Origin: Cryomorphaceae bacterium | GTDB taxonomy: Bacteria; Bacteroidota; Bacteroidia; Flavobacteriales; Flavobacteriaceae | Length of the DNA: 64,000 nt | Direction of reading: 5' to 3' | Assembly: GCA_003331265.1 (NCBI GenBank) | Contig: QOPV01000002.1 | Span: 36,703-100,702, forward strand | Shown here: in pieces, positions 49,199 to 58,945 of the stretch | How positions within the stretch are numbered: position 1 is the stretch's first letter | How the letters are laid out: every line of letters starts with the position of its first letter | Notes under the pieces: generated by a model | What the model was told of the DNA's origin: nothing | What the model saw: the letters and a program-made list of their open reading frames with translations, nothing else | Database searches by the model: none | Program-made: the position numbers and the translations under genes

Positions 49199-52100
49199 AT
49201 GAAAACAAAATTTTTAACAAAGCTGTCAACCTTTATTTTGATGTTCGCATTTGGTTTTTCCATGCACTCTCAAACAATAACAGGTTCAGTTACTGACGAA
49301 AATGGTGTTGCCCTCCCTGGTGCAACCGTTTTAGTCGAGGGAACTACTAATGGGGTTTCCACTGATTTTGATGGGAATTATTCTATAAACGCCTCTAGTG
49401 ATGATACATTAGTATTTAGTTTTATTGGATACGCATCTCAATCTATTTTAGTTGGATCTTCTTCAACTATAAATGTAACTTTAAACGCAGATAATCTTCT
49501 TGACGAAGTAGTTGTTACCGGATATGGATCTCAAAAGGCTTCTAATATTTCAGGTTCTGTTTCTATAGTTTCTGGTGAAGATGTCGAAAAATTAAAACCC
49601 TTAAGAATTGAAGACGCTCTTCAAGGCCAAACTGGTTTAAACGTTATTTCCAGTCCTAATCCTGGGGGTAAACCCTCAGTTCTTATTAGAGGAATAACCT
49701 CATTTTCTGGAACAGATCCACTTGTTGTTATTGATGGTATTAATTCGTCTCTTTATGATATGGATGCTATTAGTCCCTCTGATATTGAAAGTGTTTCCGT
49801 TTTAAAGGATGCTTCTACTACAGCTATGTATGGAGTTAGAGGTGGTAGTGGTGTAATAGTTATTACTACAAAATCCGGAAAGAAAAATCAAGAGACAGTA
49901 TTTTCCTTAGACACATCATTTGGAATGCAAGAAGTTGACCATCATATAGATGTTTTAAATGCTTCACAATACGCTGCAATGCTTAATGAAGGTAGCGTAA
50001 CTTCGGGTGGGCCACTTATTTTTTCAGATCTTTCTGGACTTGGTGTTGGAACCAATTGGCAAAAAGAACTTTTTAACGCTGCCCCTATTTCAACTACTAA
50101 TTTTTCAGCGTCTGGAGGTTCTGAAAACTCAACTTATTTCATTTCTGCAGGTTATACTGCCCAAGAGGGTGTTGCCGGTGGAGGTGATAAAGATTTCTTT
50201 GATAGATCTACATTTTCTGCAAATTTCACCACAGATATGTCAGATAAATTAAAAGCAATTGTTCACACTAAGTATTCGAATATCCAAGGCAATGGCCATG
50301 GTGGAGGTCAAATTTTTAATGCTTTAAATTTTGATCCTACAGTTCCAGTTATGACAGATGGAAAATACAGTACTAGTAGTACAATTACGCAGGAGGTTAT
50401 AAATCCTATGGCTGGATTGAGTAATTCTTACAGTGATAATAAAACTGATAAATTAATTGGAAAAATTGAATTGCAATACCAATTAATGGATAATTTTAAA
50501 ATAACCTCTAGAATTGGTTATTCGTCAATTTGGCAACAACAAAAATCTTTTAGTCCACTTCGTTTTTATGGTATTGGTCACAATAGTACAAATGCTAATG
50601 CTGATTTATCTCCGAGGACCGTAGATGATCATAGTAGGGTTTCTGAAATGAAACAAAATTGGTTTAACTACACATATGAAATTTTTGGTAATTATGACTT
50701 TAATATAAATGAAGAACATAATTTTAATGTCTTTGCTGGATTTACTATTGGTAAGCAAACAAACAACGGACTAAATGGAAGCAACGTAGATGTTCCTAAT
50801 AATTCATGGACTTATGCAGACCTTAGTTCTGCAACAGGAGGTGTAGAGGATCAAACAACAGGTTCATGGCAAGGAGTTAGTAGAAGTGTTTCGTTAATGG
50901 GAAGAGTAGAATATGACTATAAAGAAAAATATTTAGCCTCTTTAACAGTTAGAAGAGACGGTTCTACCTCATTTGGTAAAAATAACAAGTTTGCTATTTT
51001 TCCATCTGCCTCATTTGGTTGGGTTGCATCTAATGAAGATTTTTTCAATTCATCTGTAATAAATTTTCTGAAAATAAGAGCTAGCTATGGATCAGTTGGA
51101 AACGACAATGCTTCTCCACAGTTTGGAACCATCTCAAATTTTCCAAAATATACTTTTGGTGATGTTATAACTTCGGGATCTACATTATTAGGAATTCCAA
51201 ATGACGATGTTTCTTGGGAAAATCAAATTCAAACTAATGCTGGGATTGATTTAGTGTTATTTGATTCTAAATTAAGATTTACCGCTGACTACTTTATTAA
51301 GACAGTGGATGATTTATTATTTAGCCCAACTTTATCCCTCTACTTAGGGATACCTGCTTATCCAGTTGCTAATATTGGAAAAACAGAAACAAAAGGTTTC
51401 GAAATAAGCTTGTCCTACAATAATGATATCTCTGAAAACATCAGCTTTAGCAATACATTTAATTTTACAACTGCTGAGAATTTAGTAAAAGAAATTAACA
51501 ACGGAGATAAATATATTTGGGGAAGTGGATATGGAATTCCATTCACAAGTTTAACTCAATTTAGACAAGGTGAATCTCCAGGTATTTTTTGGGGATATAA
51601 AACTAATGGCTTATTTCAGAATCAGTCTGACATAAGTAATCATGCAACTCAAGACAATGCACAACCTGGTGACATTAGATATGTAGATGTTAATGGAGAT
51701 AATAAAATTGATTCTGAGGACAGAACCAAAATTGGAGATCCATTTCCTGACTTTACTTTAGGTTGGAATTTTGGGTTGAACATACACGATTTTGACATAT
51801 CAGTGTTCACTTATGCTTCTGTCGGAAATGATATATTTAGAGGATATGAAAGAGGTTTAAATTATACTAATAAATTTGCTTCTGTTTTAAACAGATGGAC
51901 AGGTGAGGGAACTAGCACAACAGAACCTCGATACTCTTTTATTGATGCAAATAATAATTCTAGAGCTTCAGACAGATATGTTGAAGATGGTAGTTATGTT
52001 AAAATTAAAAACATTCAGTTAGGATACAACGTTCCATTAAGTGAAGCGTCCCCTTTTACGAGTTTAAGAGTATATGCCCTTGCTAAAAATGCATTTACAT

Positions 52101-52228
52101 TTACAGACTACACAGGATATGACCCTGAAATTTCTAACGGAGGTGGGCCAGTACTAGATACAGGAGTTGACAGAGGAACGTACCCCTCTCCTAGAGTTAT
52201 TTCTCTTGGTTTAAACATTAAATTTTAA
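49199..52228 (+). CDS. susC: SusC/RagA-family TonB-linked outer membrane protein
   Basis: ITGSVTDENGVALPGATVLVEGTTNGVSTDFDGNYSI carboxypeptidase-like domain; DEVVVTGYGSQ; plug VSVLKDASTTAMYGVRGGSGVIVITTKSGK; C-terminal RVISLGLNIKF. Confidence 0.97.
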   Translation: MKTKFLTKLSTFILMFAFGFSMHSQTITGSVTDENGVALPGATVLVEGTTNGVSTDFDGNYSINASSDDTLVFSFIGYASQSILVGSSSTINVTLNADNLLDEVVVTGYGSQKASNISGSVSIVSGEDVEKLKPLRIEDALQGQTGLNVISSPNPGGKPSVLIRGITSFSGTDPLVVIDGINSSLYDMDAISPSDIESVSVLKDASTTAMYGVRGGSGVIVITTKSGKKNQETVFSLDTSFGMQEVDHHIDVLNASQYAAMLNEGSVTSGGPLIFSDLSGLGVGTNWQKELFNAAPISTTNFSASGGSENSTYFISAGYTAQEGVAGGGDKDFFDRSTFSANFTTDMSDKLKAIVHTKYSNIQGNGHGGGQIFNALNFDPTVPVMTDGKYSTSSTITQEVINPMAGLSNSYSDNKTDKLIGKIELQYQLMDNFKITSRIGYSSIWQQQKSFSPLRFYGIGHNSTNANADLSPRTVDDHSRVSEMKQNWFNYTYEIFGNYDFNINEEHNFNVFAGFTIGKQTNNGLNGSNVDVPNNSWTYADLSSATGGVEDQTTGSWQGVSRSVSLMGRVEYDYKEKYLASLTVRRDGSTSFGKNNKFAIFPSASFGWVASNEDFFNSSVINFLKIRASYGSVGNDNASPQFGTISNFPKYTFGDVITSGSTLLGIPNDDVSWENQIQTNAGIDLVLFDSKLRFTADYFIKTVDDLLFSPTLSLYLGIPAYPVANIGKTETKGFEISLSYNNDISENISFSNTFNFTTAENLVKEINNGDKYIWGSGYGIPFTSLTQFRQGESPGIFWGYKTNGLFQNQSDISNHATQDNAQPGDIRYVDVNGDNKIDSEDRTKIGDPFPDFTLGWNFGLNIHDFDISVFTYASVGNDIFRGYERGLNYTNKFASVLNRWTGEGTSTTEPRYSFIDANNNSRASDRYVEDGSYVKIKNIQLGYNVPLSEASPFTSLRVYALAKNAFTFTDYTGYDPEISNGGGPVLDTGVDRGTYPSPRVISLGLNIKF

Positions 52229-52239
52229 AAATATACACA

Positions 52240-53706
52240 ATGAAAAACAAAATTTTTAATAACATATTATTGATCGTTCTTTCCTTAGGATTTATAGGGT
52301 GTGAAGATTATGTTGACTACGATGCATCTGAAGCTTACACTATTGTTGCAGATGATTACTTCAAAACCTCTGCAGATTATGAAGCAGCTTTAGTTGGAAC
52401 CTACGATGTTCTTCAATGGAATATTTATAGCGTTATGATTGGAGATATTGCCTCCAATAATTCATTATGTGGAGGAGAAAGTGCTACAGACGTTATTGGA
52501 TTACAAAAAATTGATGACATGATTCATGTACCTCAAAATGATCAATTAACTAGTACTTGGAAATGGCTTTATGAAGGTATAAACAGAGCGAATTATTTAG
52601 TTGAAAACAAAGATAAATTAGAATTTTCTAGAAAAGCGGAGCTTTATGGAGAAGTAATGTTTTTAAGAGCTTACTATTATTTTGAGCTGGTTAAAATTTT
52701 TGGTGATGTACCATTGTTTACTCAATCTAGATTAACCGCTTCAGATTCTAATACTTTGACAAGAGCTGCTAAAGCTACAGTATATGCTCAAATTGAAAAA
52801 GATTTGCAAGATGCTATTGCTGCTTTACCTGCTGCAAAAAGTACAAATGGTAGAGCAACTTCTTTTACAGCTCATGCGCTTTTAGGAAAAGTTTATTTAT
52901 ATCAAGACAAATTTGAGGAGGCTGCAACTATATTAGAACCATTAATTGGTTTATACACCTTACCCTCCAGTCTTCAATCTGTATTTTATAATTCAGGCCA
53001 AAATGGTCCTGAATCAGTTTTTGAAGTACAACACTCAAAAAATTCTAACTGGTTTGATTGGGGGTTTCCTCAAGGTTCGGAAGGAAGTTTTGCAATTATT
53101 CATCACGGTCCAAGAGGATATAATGGATCTGTATATGCTTCAGGTTGGAGTTTCAATGTTCCATCTCAAGACCTTTATGATGCCTATGATGCAGCGGATA
53201 CAAGAAGAGGGGTAGCGATTTTAGATATTGTCGCCTGGGCTGCTAGTACAGGAGCAGAATATTCTGAGGGATATGAACACACAGGATACTTTAATCATAA
53301 ATATATTCCTAGAGCTGGTTTAAGTGGTGCTCAACAAGAGTTAAATTATGGAATTAATTATAGAGCAATTAGATATGCTGATGTATTATTAATGGCTGCA
53401 GAAGCTAATAGTAGAAAAGCATCTCCTAATGATTCAAAAGCTCAAAATTACCTTAATCAAGTTAGAGCTAGAGCCTTTGGAAATAATTCAAGAGCAAGTT
53501 CATCAACAGGAGCAACTTTAACTAAAGAAATTTGGAATGAGAGAAGATTAGAATTAGCCATGGAAGGTCACAGATTTTTTGATCTTGTAAGGACTGGCGA
53601 AGCTGCTGCAACTATTCCTGGGTTTATTGCCGGAAAACACGAGGTTTTCCCAATTCCTCAAACAGAAATCGATATTTCTGGATTAACTCAAAATGCAGGA
53701 TATTAA
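52240..53706 (+). CDS. susD: SusD/RagB-family surface glycan-binding lipoprotein
   Basis: Lipobox GFIGC; EVMFLRAYYYFELVKIFGDVPLF; RYADVLLMAAEANS; WNERRLELAMEGHRFFDLVRTGEA. Confidence 0.97.
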   Translation: MKNKIFNNILLIVLSLGFIGCEDYVDYDASEAYTIVADDYFKTSADYEAALVGTYDVLQWNIYSVMIGDIASNNSLCGGESATDVIGLQKIDDMIHVPQNDQLTSTWKWLYEGINRANYLVENKDKLEFSRKAELYGEVMFLRAYYYFELVKIFGDVPLFTQSRLTASDSNTLTRAAKATVYAQIEKDLQDAIAALPAAKSTNGRATSFTAHALLGKVYLYQDKFEEAATILEPLIGLYTLPSSLQSVFYNSGQNGPESVFEVQHSKNSNWFDWGFPQGSEGSFAIIHHGPRGYNGSVYASGWSFNVPSQDLYDAYDAADTRRGVAILDIVAWAASTGAEYSEGYEHTGYFNHKYIPRAGLSGAQQELNYGINYRAIRYADVLLMAAEANSRKASPNDSKAQNYLNQVRARAFGNNSRASSSTGATLTKEIWNERRLELAMEGHRFFDLVRTGEAAATIPGFIAGKHEVFPIPQTEIDISGLTQNAGY

Positions 53707-53723
53707 TTTTTAATTAAAAAAAC

Positions 53724-56246
53724 ATGAAAACAATAAAACAAATTTTTACATTACTTTTCGTCTTTGCAGCTATAATTAGCTGTAATGAGGACTTCATGGA
53801 AGAAACTGATTTTGGAATTGTTGCCCCATCAGAAGTTGGTGCTGCTTTTCAAATCACACAAGATAATACAGGTCTTGTTACAATAACCCCTACGGCTGTA
53901 AATGCTATATCTTTTGATATTGATTTTGGAGATGGTAGTGCAGTCGCAACTGGAATAGTTGCTGGTAAAAATGTGAAGCATACTTTCACTGAAGCAACAC
54001 ACACTTTAAAAGTGACTGCTAAGGGTTTAAATAATTTAAAAACAACCGCTGATGTACAATTAGTGGTGTCTTTTAAGGCCCCTGAGAATCTAGTTGTAGC
54101 AATTACGAACGATGAATCTGTTTCAAAACAGGTTAATGTGGTAGCTACAGCTGATTATGCTACAACTTTTGATTTTTTTCCTGGCGAAGCTGCTGCAACT
54201 ATTCCAGTGTCCGCAAATATTGGTGAAACGGCTTCATTCGTTTATAAAGCGGCGGGTACTTATGCAGTAAAGGTAACTGCAAAAGGTGGTGCAATAGCTA
54301 CAACCGATTATTCGGTTGACTTTGAAGTAACTGCCTTACTTCAGCCTACAACTTCTGCCCCAACTCCTAAAGACAGGCCAAGTTCAAGTGTTGTTTCAAT
54401 TTTCTCTGATAAATATACAGATGTAGCCAATGTTGATTTGTATCCTAATTGGGGACAATCAACTCAGTATACAGCTTATGATTTGAATGGAGATAAAATG
54501 ATCCAATATTCTAATCTTAACTACCAGGGTATTCAGTTTGATGAGCAAGATGTTTCAGGAATGGAGTTTTTACATATGGATATGTGGACTGCTGACCTGG
54601 ACGCAATTGATATTTTTCCAATAAGTAAAGCTTCTGGCGAAAAGTCAGTTAATAAAACTTTAACTAAGGACGCATGGAATAGTTTTGACATTGCAATTTC
54701 TGATTTTACTGATCAAGGACTGTCCATGAATGATATTTTTCAATTCAAATTTGTAGGAGCTGGAAATAAATCAGTTTTTATCGATAATATTTATTTCTAT
54801 AAAAAATCTGAAATTAAACTTCCTATTAAATTTGACAAAGAAGAAAAGTTTAAAGGAGATGGTGGTGCTGGTTATGAATTATCTAAAGACCCCGATAACT
54901 CTGCAAATAATACAGGAAAAGTTACCAATTCTGGTTCAGATTGGGAGAATGTTCAAATCAATCTAGATCAGCCTATTAAAGTTGTTAAGGATGGTTTAAA
55001 CAAATATTCTGTTAAAATTTATTCTCCAGACTCAAATGAGCATAAATTATCCATGAAGTTAGAAGAAAGTGGAGAAAACGAATACATTATTTTAGCTCAA
55101 ACTTTTTCAACTAAAGGTTGGAATACTTTAAATTTTGATTTCTCAACTGTAACTGAGCAAGATTATCCAAATGGTGGTGCTGCATTTGATGGCACGGCTG
55201 ATTTCAAAAAATTAGTATTCTTTATTGACGGAGGGTCCTCAACAGCTGGCACTTATCATATTGATGATATTGTTAAAGTTGTTGCTGCTGGTGATCAAGT
55301 TATATTTGATGACTTCGAAGGAAATGGAACCATTAGTTGGAGAGCTGATGCTCTTGGTAAATCTATTGTCGCTAATCCATTAAGTTCAGGAAATTCTTCT
55401 GCTAATGTACTTAAGTATGATGATACGGGTGGACAATATGCTAACATACAATTTGACGCAGATCAAAAATTTGATTTATCAACTAATAATAAATTCACAT
55501 TTAAAATCTATATTCCTGCTGATGGAATTACAGGATCTCAACCAAATCAGGTTGAAGTAAAACTTCAGGATGGGTCAAAAGAACGTCCATGGGAAGGTCA
55601 GTTTGGGGTGATTACTCCTCTTGAGCTAGACAAATGGCAAACTGTAATGGTAGATTTTTCATCCAAGGCTTCCTCTACAGAGTTCAGTAGAATTGTTTTC
55701 CAAGTAAATAGTGAAAATAATAATGATAAGGTAGTAGCCTATATAGATGACTTTGAATATGTAACGCCTGTGACTCACGATGATTTCGAAGGCAATGGAA
55801 ATATATCAACTTGGTATGGTGATGCTTGTGGTCAGGAAATTATTGATAACCCTGTTTCTGGAACTATAAATAAATCTGCCAAAGTACTTAAGTATAGTGA
55901 TGATGGAGGTCAGTACGCCAATATTAGATTTGACGCACCTCAAAAACTTGATTTATCAATCTATAATAAAGTTACTGTAAAGGTTTATGTTCCTAGTAGT
56001 GGTTTGACAGGAAGTCAAGACAATAAATTATGGATAAAGCTTCAAGATGGATCATCAGGAGAACCCTGGGTTGGTCAAGCTCAAAAAGAGCAAGCGATTA
56101 CACTTGATAAGTGGCAAACATTAGAATTTGATTTTTCTGATCAAAAATCAGAAACTAAATACAGTAGAATTTTACTTCAATTTAATGGAGAAAATAATAC
56201 TGATAAGGTTTTAGCTTACGTTGATAACATATTTGTTCACAGATAA
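53724..56246 (+). CDS. multimodular surface lipoprotein: PKD-like domains plus several CBM-like beta-sandwich modules (SusE/F position)
   Basis: Lipobox AIISC; PKD-like FDIDFGDGSAVATG; modules ending in IDNIYFYK / HIDDIVKV / YIDDFEYV / YVDNIFVHR. Confidence 0.85.
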   Translation: MKTIKQIFTLLFVFAAIISCNEDFMEETDFGIVAPSEVGAAFQITQDNTGLVTITPTAVNAISFDIDFGDGSAVATGIVAGKNVKHTFTEATHTLKVTAKGLNNLKTTADVQLVVSFKAPENLVVAITNDESVSKQVNVVATADYATTFDFFPGEAAATIPVSANIGETASFVYKAAGTYAVKVTAKGGAIATTDYSVDFEVTALLQPTTSAPTPKDRPSSSVVSIFSDKYTDVANVDLYPNWGQSTQYTAYDLNGDKMIQYSNLNYQGIQFDEQDVSGMEFLHMDMWTADLDAIDIFPISKASGEKSVNKTLTKDAWNSFDIAISDFTDQGLSMNDIFQFKFVGAGNKSVFIDNIYFYKKSEIKLPIKFDKEEKFKGDGGAGYELSKDPDNSANNTGKVTNSGSDWENVQINLDQPIKVVKDGLNKYSVKIYSPDSNEHKLSMKLEESGENEYIILAQTFSTKGWNTLNFDFSTVTEQDYPNGGAAFDGTADFKKLVFFIDGGSSTAGTYHIDDIVKVVAAGDQVIFDDFEGNGTISWRADALGKSIVANPLSSGNSSANVLKYDDTGGQYANIQFDADQKFDLSTNNKFTFKIYIPADGITGSQPNQVEVKLQDGSKERPWEGQFGVITPLELDKWQTVMVDFSSKASSTEFSRIVFQVNSENNNDKVVAYIDDFEYVTPVTHDDFEGNGNISTWYGDACGQEIIDNPVSGTINKSAKVLKYSDDGGQYANIRFDAPQKLDLSIYNKVTVKVYVPSSGLTGSQDNKLWIKLQDGSSGEPWVGQAQKEQAITLDKWQTLEFDFSDQKSETKYSRILLQFNGENNTDKVLAYVDNIFVHR
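55308..56243 (+). repeat. tandem duplicated CBM-like module (55308-55778 and 55779-56243)
   Basis: DDFEGNGTISW...GQYANIQFDADQKFDLS...LQDGSKERPWEGQ...LDKWQTVMVDFSS versus DDFEGNGNISTW...GQYANIRFDAPQKLDLS...LQDGSSGEPWVGQ...LDKWQTLEFDFSD. Confidence 0.9.
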
Positions 56247-56257
56247 AATATATAAAA

Positions 56258-57166
56258 ATGAAAAAAATAAATTTACTATTTAAAACAATATTCGTTCTAA
56301 CAGTTCTTACACTTATTAGCTGTGAGGAAGAAGAATACACACTTGGGGCTATAACCGCTCCAAGCAATGTAACACTAACAGCGGAAATAGTTGGCGCTAC
56401 TGCTGATGCCCCTTATGGAGACGGTTCCGGAACTGTGCATTTTACTGTTACAGGTTCTGGTGCAATTACTTATAAAATGTCATATAATGGAGAGGAAAAA
56501 TTAATTCCTACAGGAAAAAAGACTTACAATTTTTCTAATATTGGAACAAATGATTATACTGTCAGTGCCATTGCAGTTGGACCAGGTGGAACCTCCACAG
56601 TTGTAGCTAAAACCGTAACAGTTCTTGCTACTTATAGTCCTCCTGCTGCACTAGTTAAGGCTTTAACAACCGGATCTTGGAGAATTCACAAAGATGTCGG
56701 TGGTCACATGGGTGTTGGTGCTAATGATATGACTGAACCTATTTGGTGGTCTGCTGGTGCAAATGAAAAAGCGGCAACAGGGATGTATGATGATCGATAT
56801 ACTTTTTCTGCTGATGGAACCTTTACTTTTGACGCAGGAGCAGATAACAGTATTTTAGTAAAAAGTGTTCCAGCTGATAGAGATTTTGGAGGACTTAGAG
56901 ATCAGACACCTAGTTCATGTTGTAGTGAGATTGATAATTATCCATTAACTAAAGCAGACATAGATAAAGTTACAGGAAAATGGTACATTTCTGCTCCCGG
57001 TGGAGTAGAGACTATTAACTTGTCTGGCTTAGGGTTCATGGGAATGTATGTGGGCTCACACACTTTTACCATTCTAGATCGATCTAAGAGTGATGAATTA
57101 CATCTTAAAAATTATTTTTCTGATGAAAATAATGCCTGGTGGTGGAAAATAACTAATAAAGAATAG
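56258..57166 (+). CDS. PUL surface lipoprotein: PKD-like domain + beta-rich module shared with the GH16 protein
   Basis: Lipobox TLISC; YDDRYTFSADGTFTFD...NLSGLGFMGMYVGSHTFTILDRSKSDELHLK. Confidence 0.75.
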   Translation: MKKINLLFKTIFVLTVLTLISCEEEEYTLGAITAPSNVTLTAEIVGATADAPYGDGSGTVHFTVTGSGAITYKMSYNGEEKLIPTGKKTYNFSNIGTNDYTVSAIAVGPGGTSTVVAKTVTVLATYSPPAALVKALTTGSWRIHKDVGGHMGVGANDMTEPIWWSAGANEKAATGMYDDRYTFSADGTFTFDAGADNSILVKSVPADRDFGGLRDQTPSSCCSEIDNYPLTKADIDKVTGKWYISAPGGVETINLSGLGFMGMYVGSHTFTILDRSKSDELHLKNYFSDENNAWWWKITNKE

Positions 57167-57190
57167 AGTTTGTTTAAATTTTAATATCTA

Positions 57191-57233
57191 AAAACCTGAA
57201 AAAGTGTCTAATTCATCTTTTTCAGGTTTTTTT
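57191..57233 (+). terminator. Rho-independent terminator
   Basis: AAAACCTGAAAAAG - 12-nt loop - CTTTTTCAGGTTTT followed by TTT; perfect 14-bp stem, 24 bp after the stop codon. Confidence 0.88.
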
Positions 57234-57310
57234 AACTTATTTGACCTGTAATTTTTTTTAGATCTACTTTTCAAATTTAATTTAGCAATTCTAAATAGAG
57301 ACCTATATTA

Positions 57311-58934
57311 ATGCACAAATACTGCACATTTAATTTTTTTAAACTAATACTTATAAAGGTGGTTTTTATTCTTCCACTCTTAATATCATGTTCGGGCAGC
57401 GCATCAGACGACGGCGAAACAGGGCCAGCTGATCCCGTAGATATTATTCCCTCTAACCATTGATATACGTGGAACCGATAGTAATCACCCAAATGGTGAT
57501 GGCTTTGGAGTGGTAAAGTTTTCTGCAAATGCAACCAATGCTGTGTCTTATAGTTTTAGATTTGGGACAGGTGATTCCAAAACATCATCTGGAAATGCAG
57601 AATATACATACACTGAAGTAGGAACTAAAACTTATGATATTAAGGTTTTAGCATATTCAAGTACTAATAATTATATTACCATAGATAAGAAAATAACTGT
57701 TTATGTTAAGCCTGATTCTGAGCAAGGTTTGTTAGAATTACTGGCTGGAAATTCTTCAAAGACTTGGAAGATTAATGCAGCTCAAGATGCACATTTCTCA
57801 AATGGCAGCCCAGATAAAACCTATTCTACTTATTGGGAAGCAGCAGCTTTTTCTAAAGTTAATGCTGGGTTTTATGATGATGAATACATATTTAACGTAG
57901 ATGGTACCTACAAGCACAAGACTAATGAAGATGTTTTCGGTAAAGCAAGTTATTTGACAAACGATTTTGGTTCAACTTCCCAATCACCTAACTCATCTGG
58001 AGAAATCGAAAAGTATCCATTAGATGATTACCAAACAACTTTTGTTGCTAAAAAAGACGGAGATGAAAATAAATTAGAAATTAATGGTAAAGGCTTTGTA
58101 GGTTTTTATGTTGGTCAGCATATTTATACTATTGAGTGTTATGATTCTGATAATATATATTTAAGAACTCAAGACGAGGGAGAAAATGTAGCGTGGTATG
58201 TATGGCTTACAGCAAAAACAGTTTCAGAAACTCACCCAAAAGATCAATTTACCAATCTTGTTTGGTCTGACGAGTTTTCTGATCCAGGAGCTTTAGATTC
58301 AAGTAAATGGGTTCATGAAGTTGGTGATTCATGGTACAACAACGAGGTTCAATCTTACACATCCAGATTAGATAATTCTAAAGTAGAGGATGGGAAATTA
58401 AAAATTATTGCCAAAAAAGAATCCTACAACGGAAATAATTATACTTCAGCGAGAATTATATCTAATACAAAAATGGATTTCACTTATGGAAGGGTTGATA
58501 TTAAAGCAAAAATACCCGGAACAAAGGGAACTTGGCCAGCTTTATGGTTGCTTGGTTCTAATTTTAAAACAGTTACATGGCCTAAGTGTGGTGAAATAGA
58601 TGTTTTAGAAGCAGCACAATCCAATAATTTTAGAGTTCAATCGACTGTACATCATCCAGACAATTATGGAGAGGGAGACAGTCATATTACTAATGAATAC
58701 ACAGATATCACTGAGAAATTTCATATCTATTCATTGGTCTGGACAAAGCAAGCATTGACGTTTTATGTTGACGATAAACCTCATCATATCGTAGGCAATT
58801 CGTGTGCTCTTCCATTTAATTGGAACCAGTTTATAATTTTAAATGTAGCTATGGGTGGAACTATGGGTGGAGAAATTTCCCCTGATTTTGTGAGTGACAC
58901 CATGGAAATTGAATATGTAAGAGTTTATCAATAA
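57311..58934 (+). pseudogene. GH16 beta-glucanase (laminarinase-like) lipoprotein with apparent frameshift between leader (57311-57463) and body (open frame 57441-58934; ORF track 57510-58934)
   Basis: Frame 1: MHKYCTFNFFKLILIKVVFILPLLISCSGSASDDGETGPADPVDIIPSNH*; frame 2 continues PLTIDIRGTDSNHPNGDGFGVVKFSANATNAVSY (PKD-like) ... GH16 catalytic GEIDVLEAAQ (ExDxxE). Confidence 0.8.
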
Positions 58935-58945
58935 AAAATTTACTA

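Noticed and set aside
57277-57534. 85-aa minus-strand ORF over the GH16 leader
   Set aside because: Sequence on the plus strand encodes a convincing lipoprotein leader; this is its shadow.
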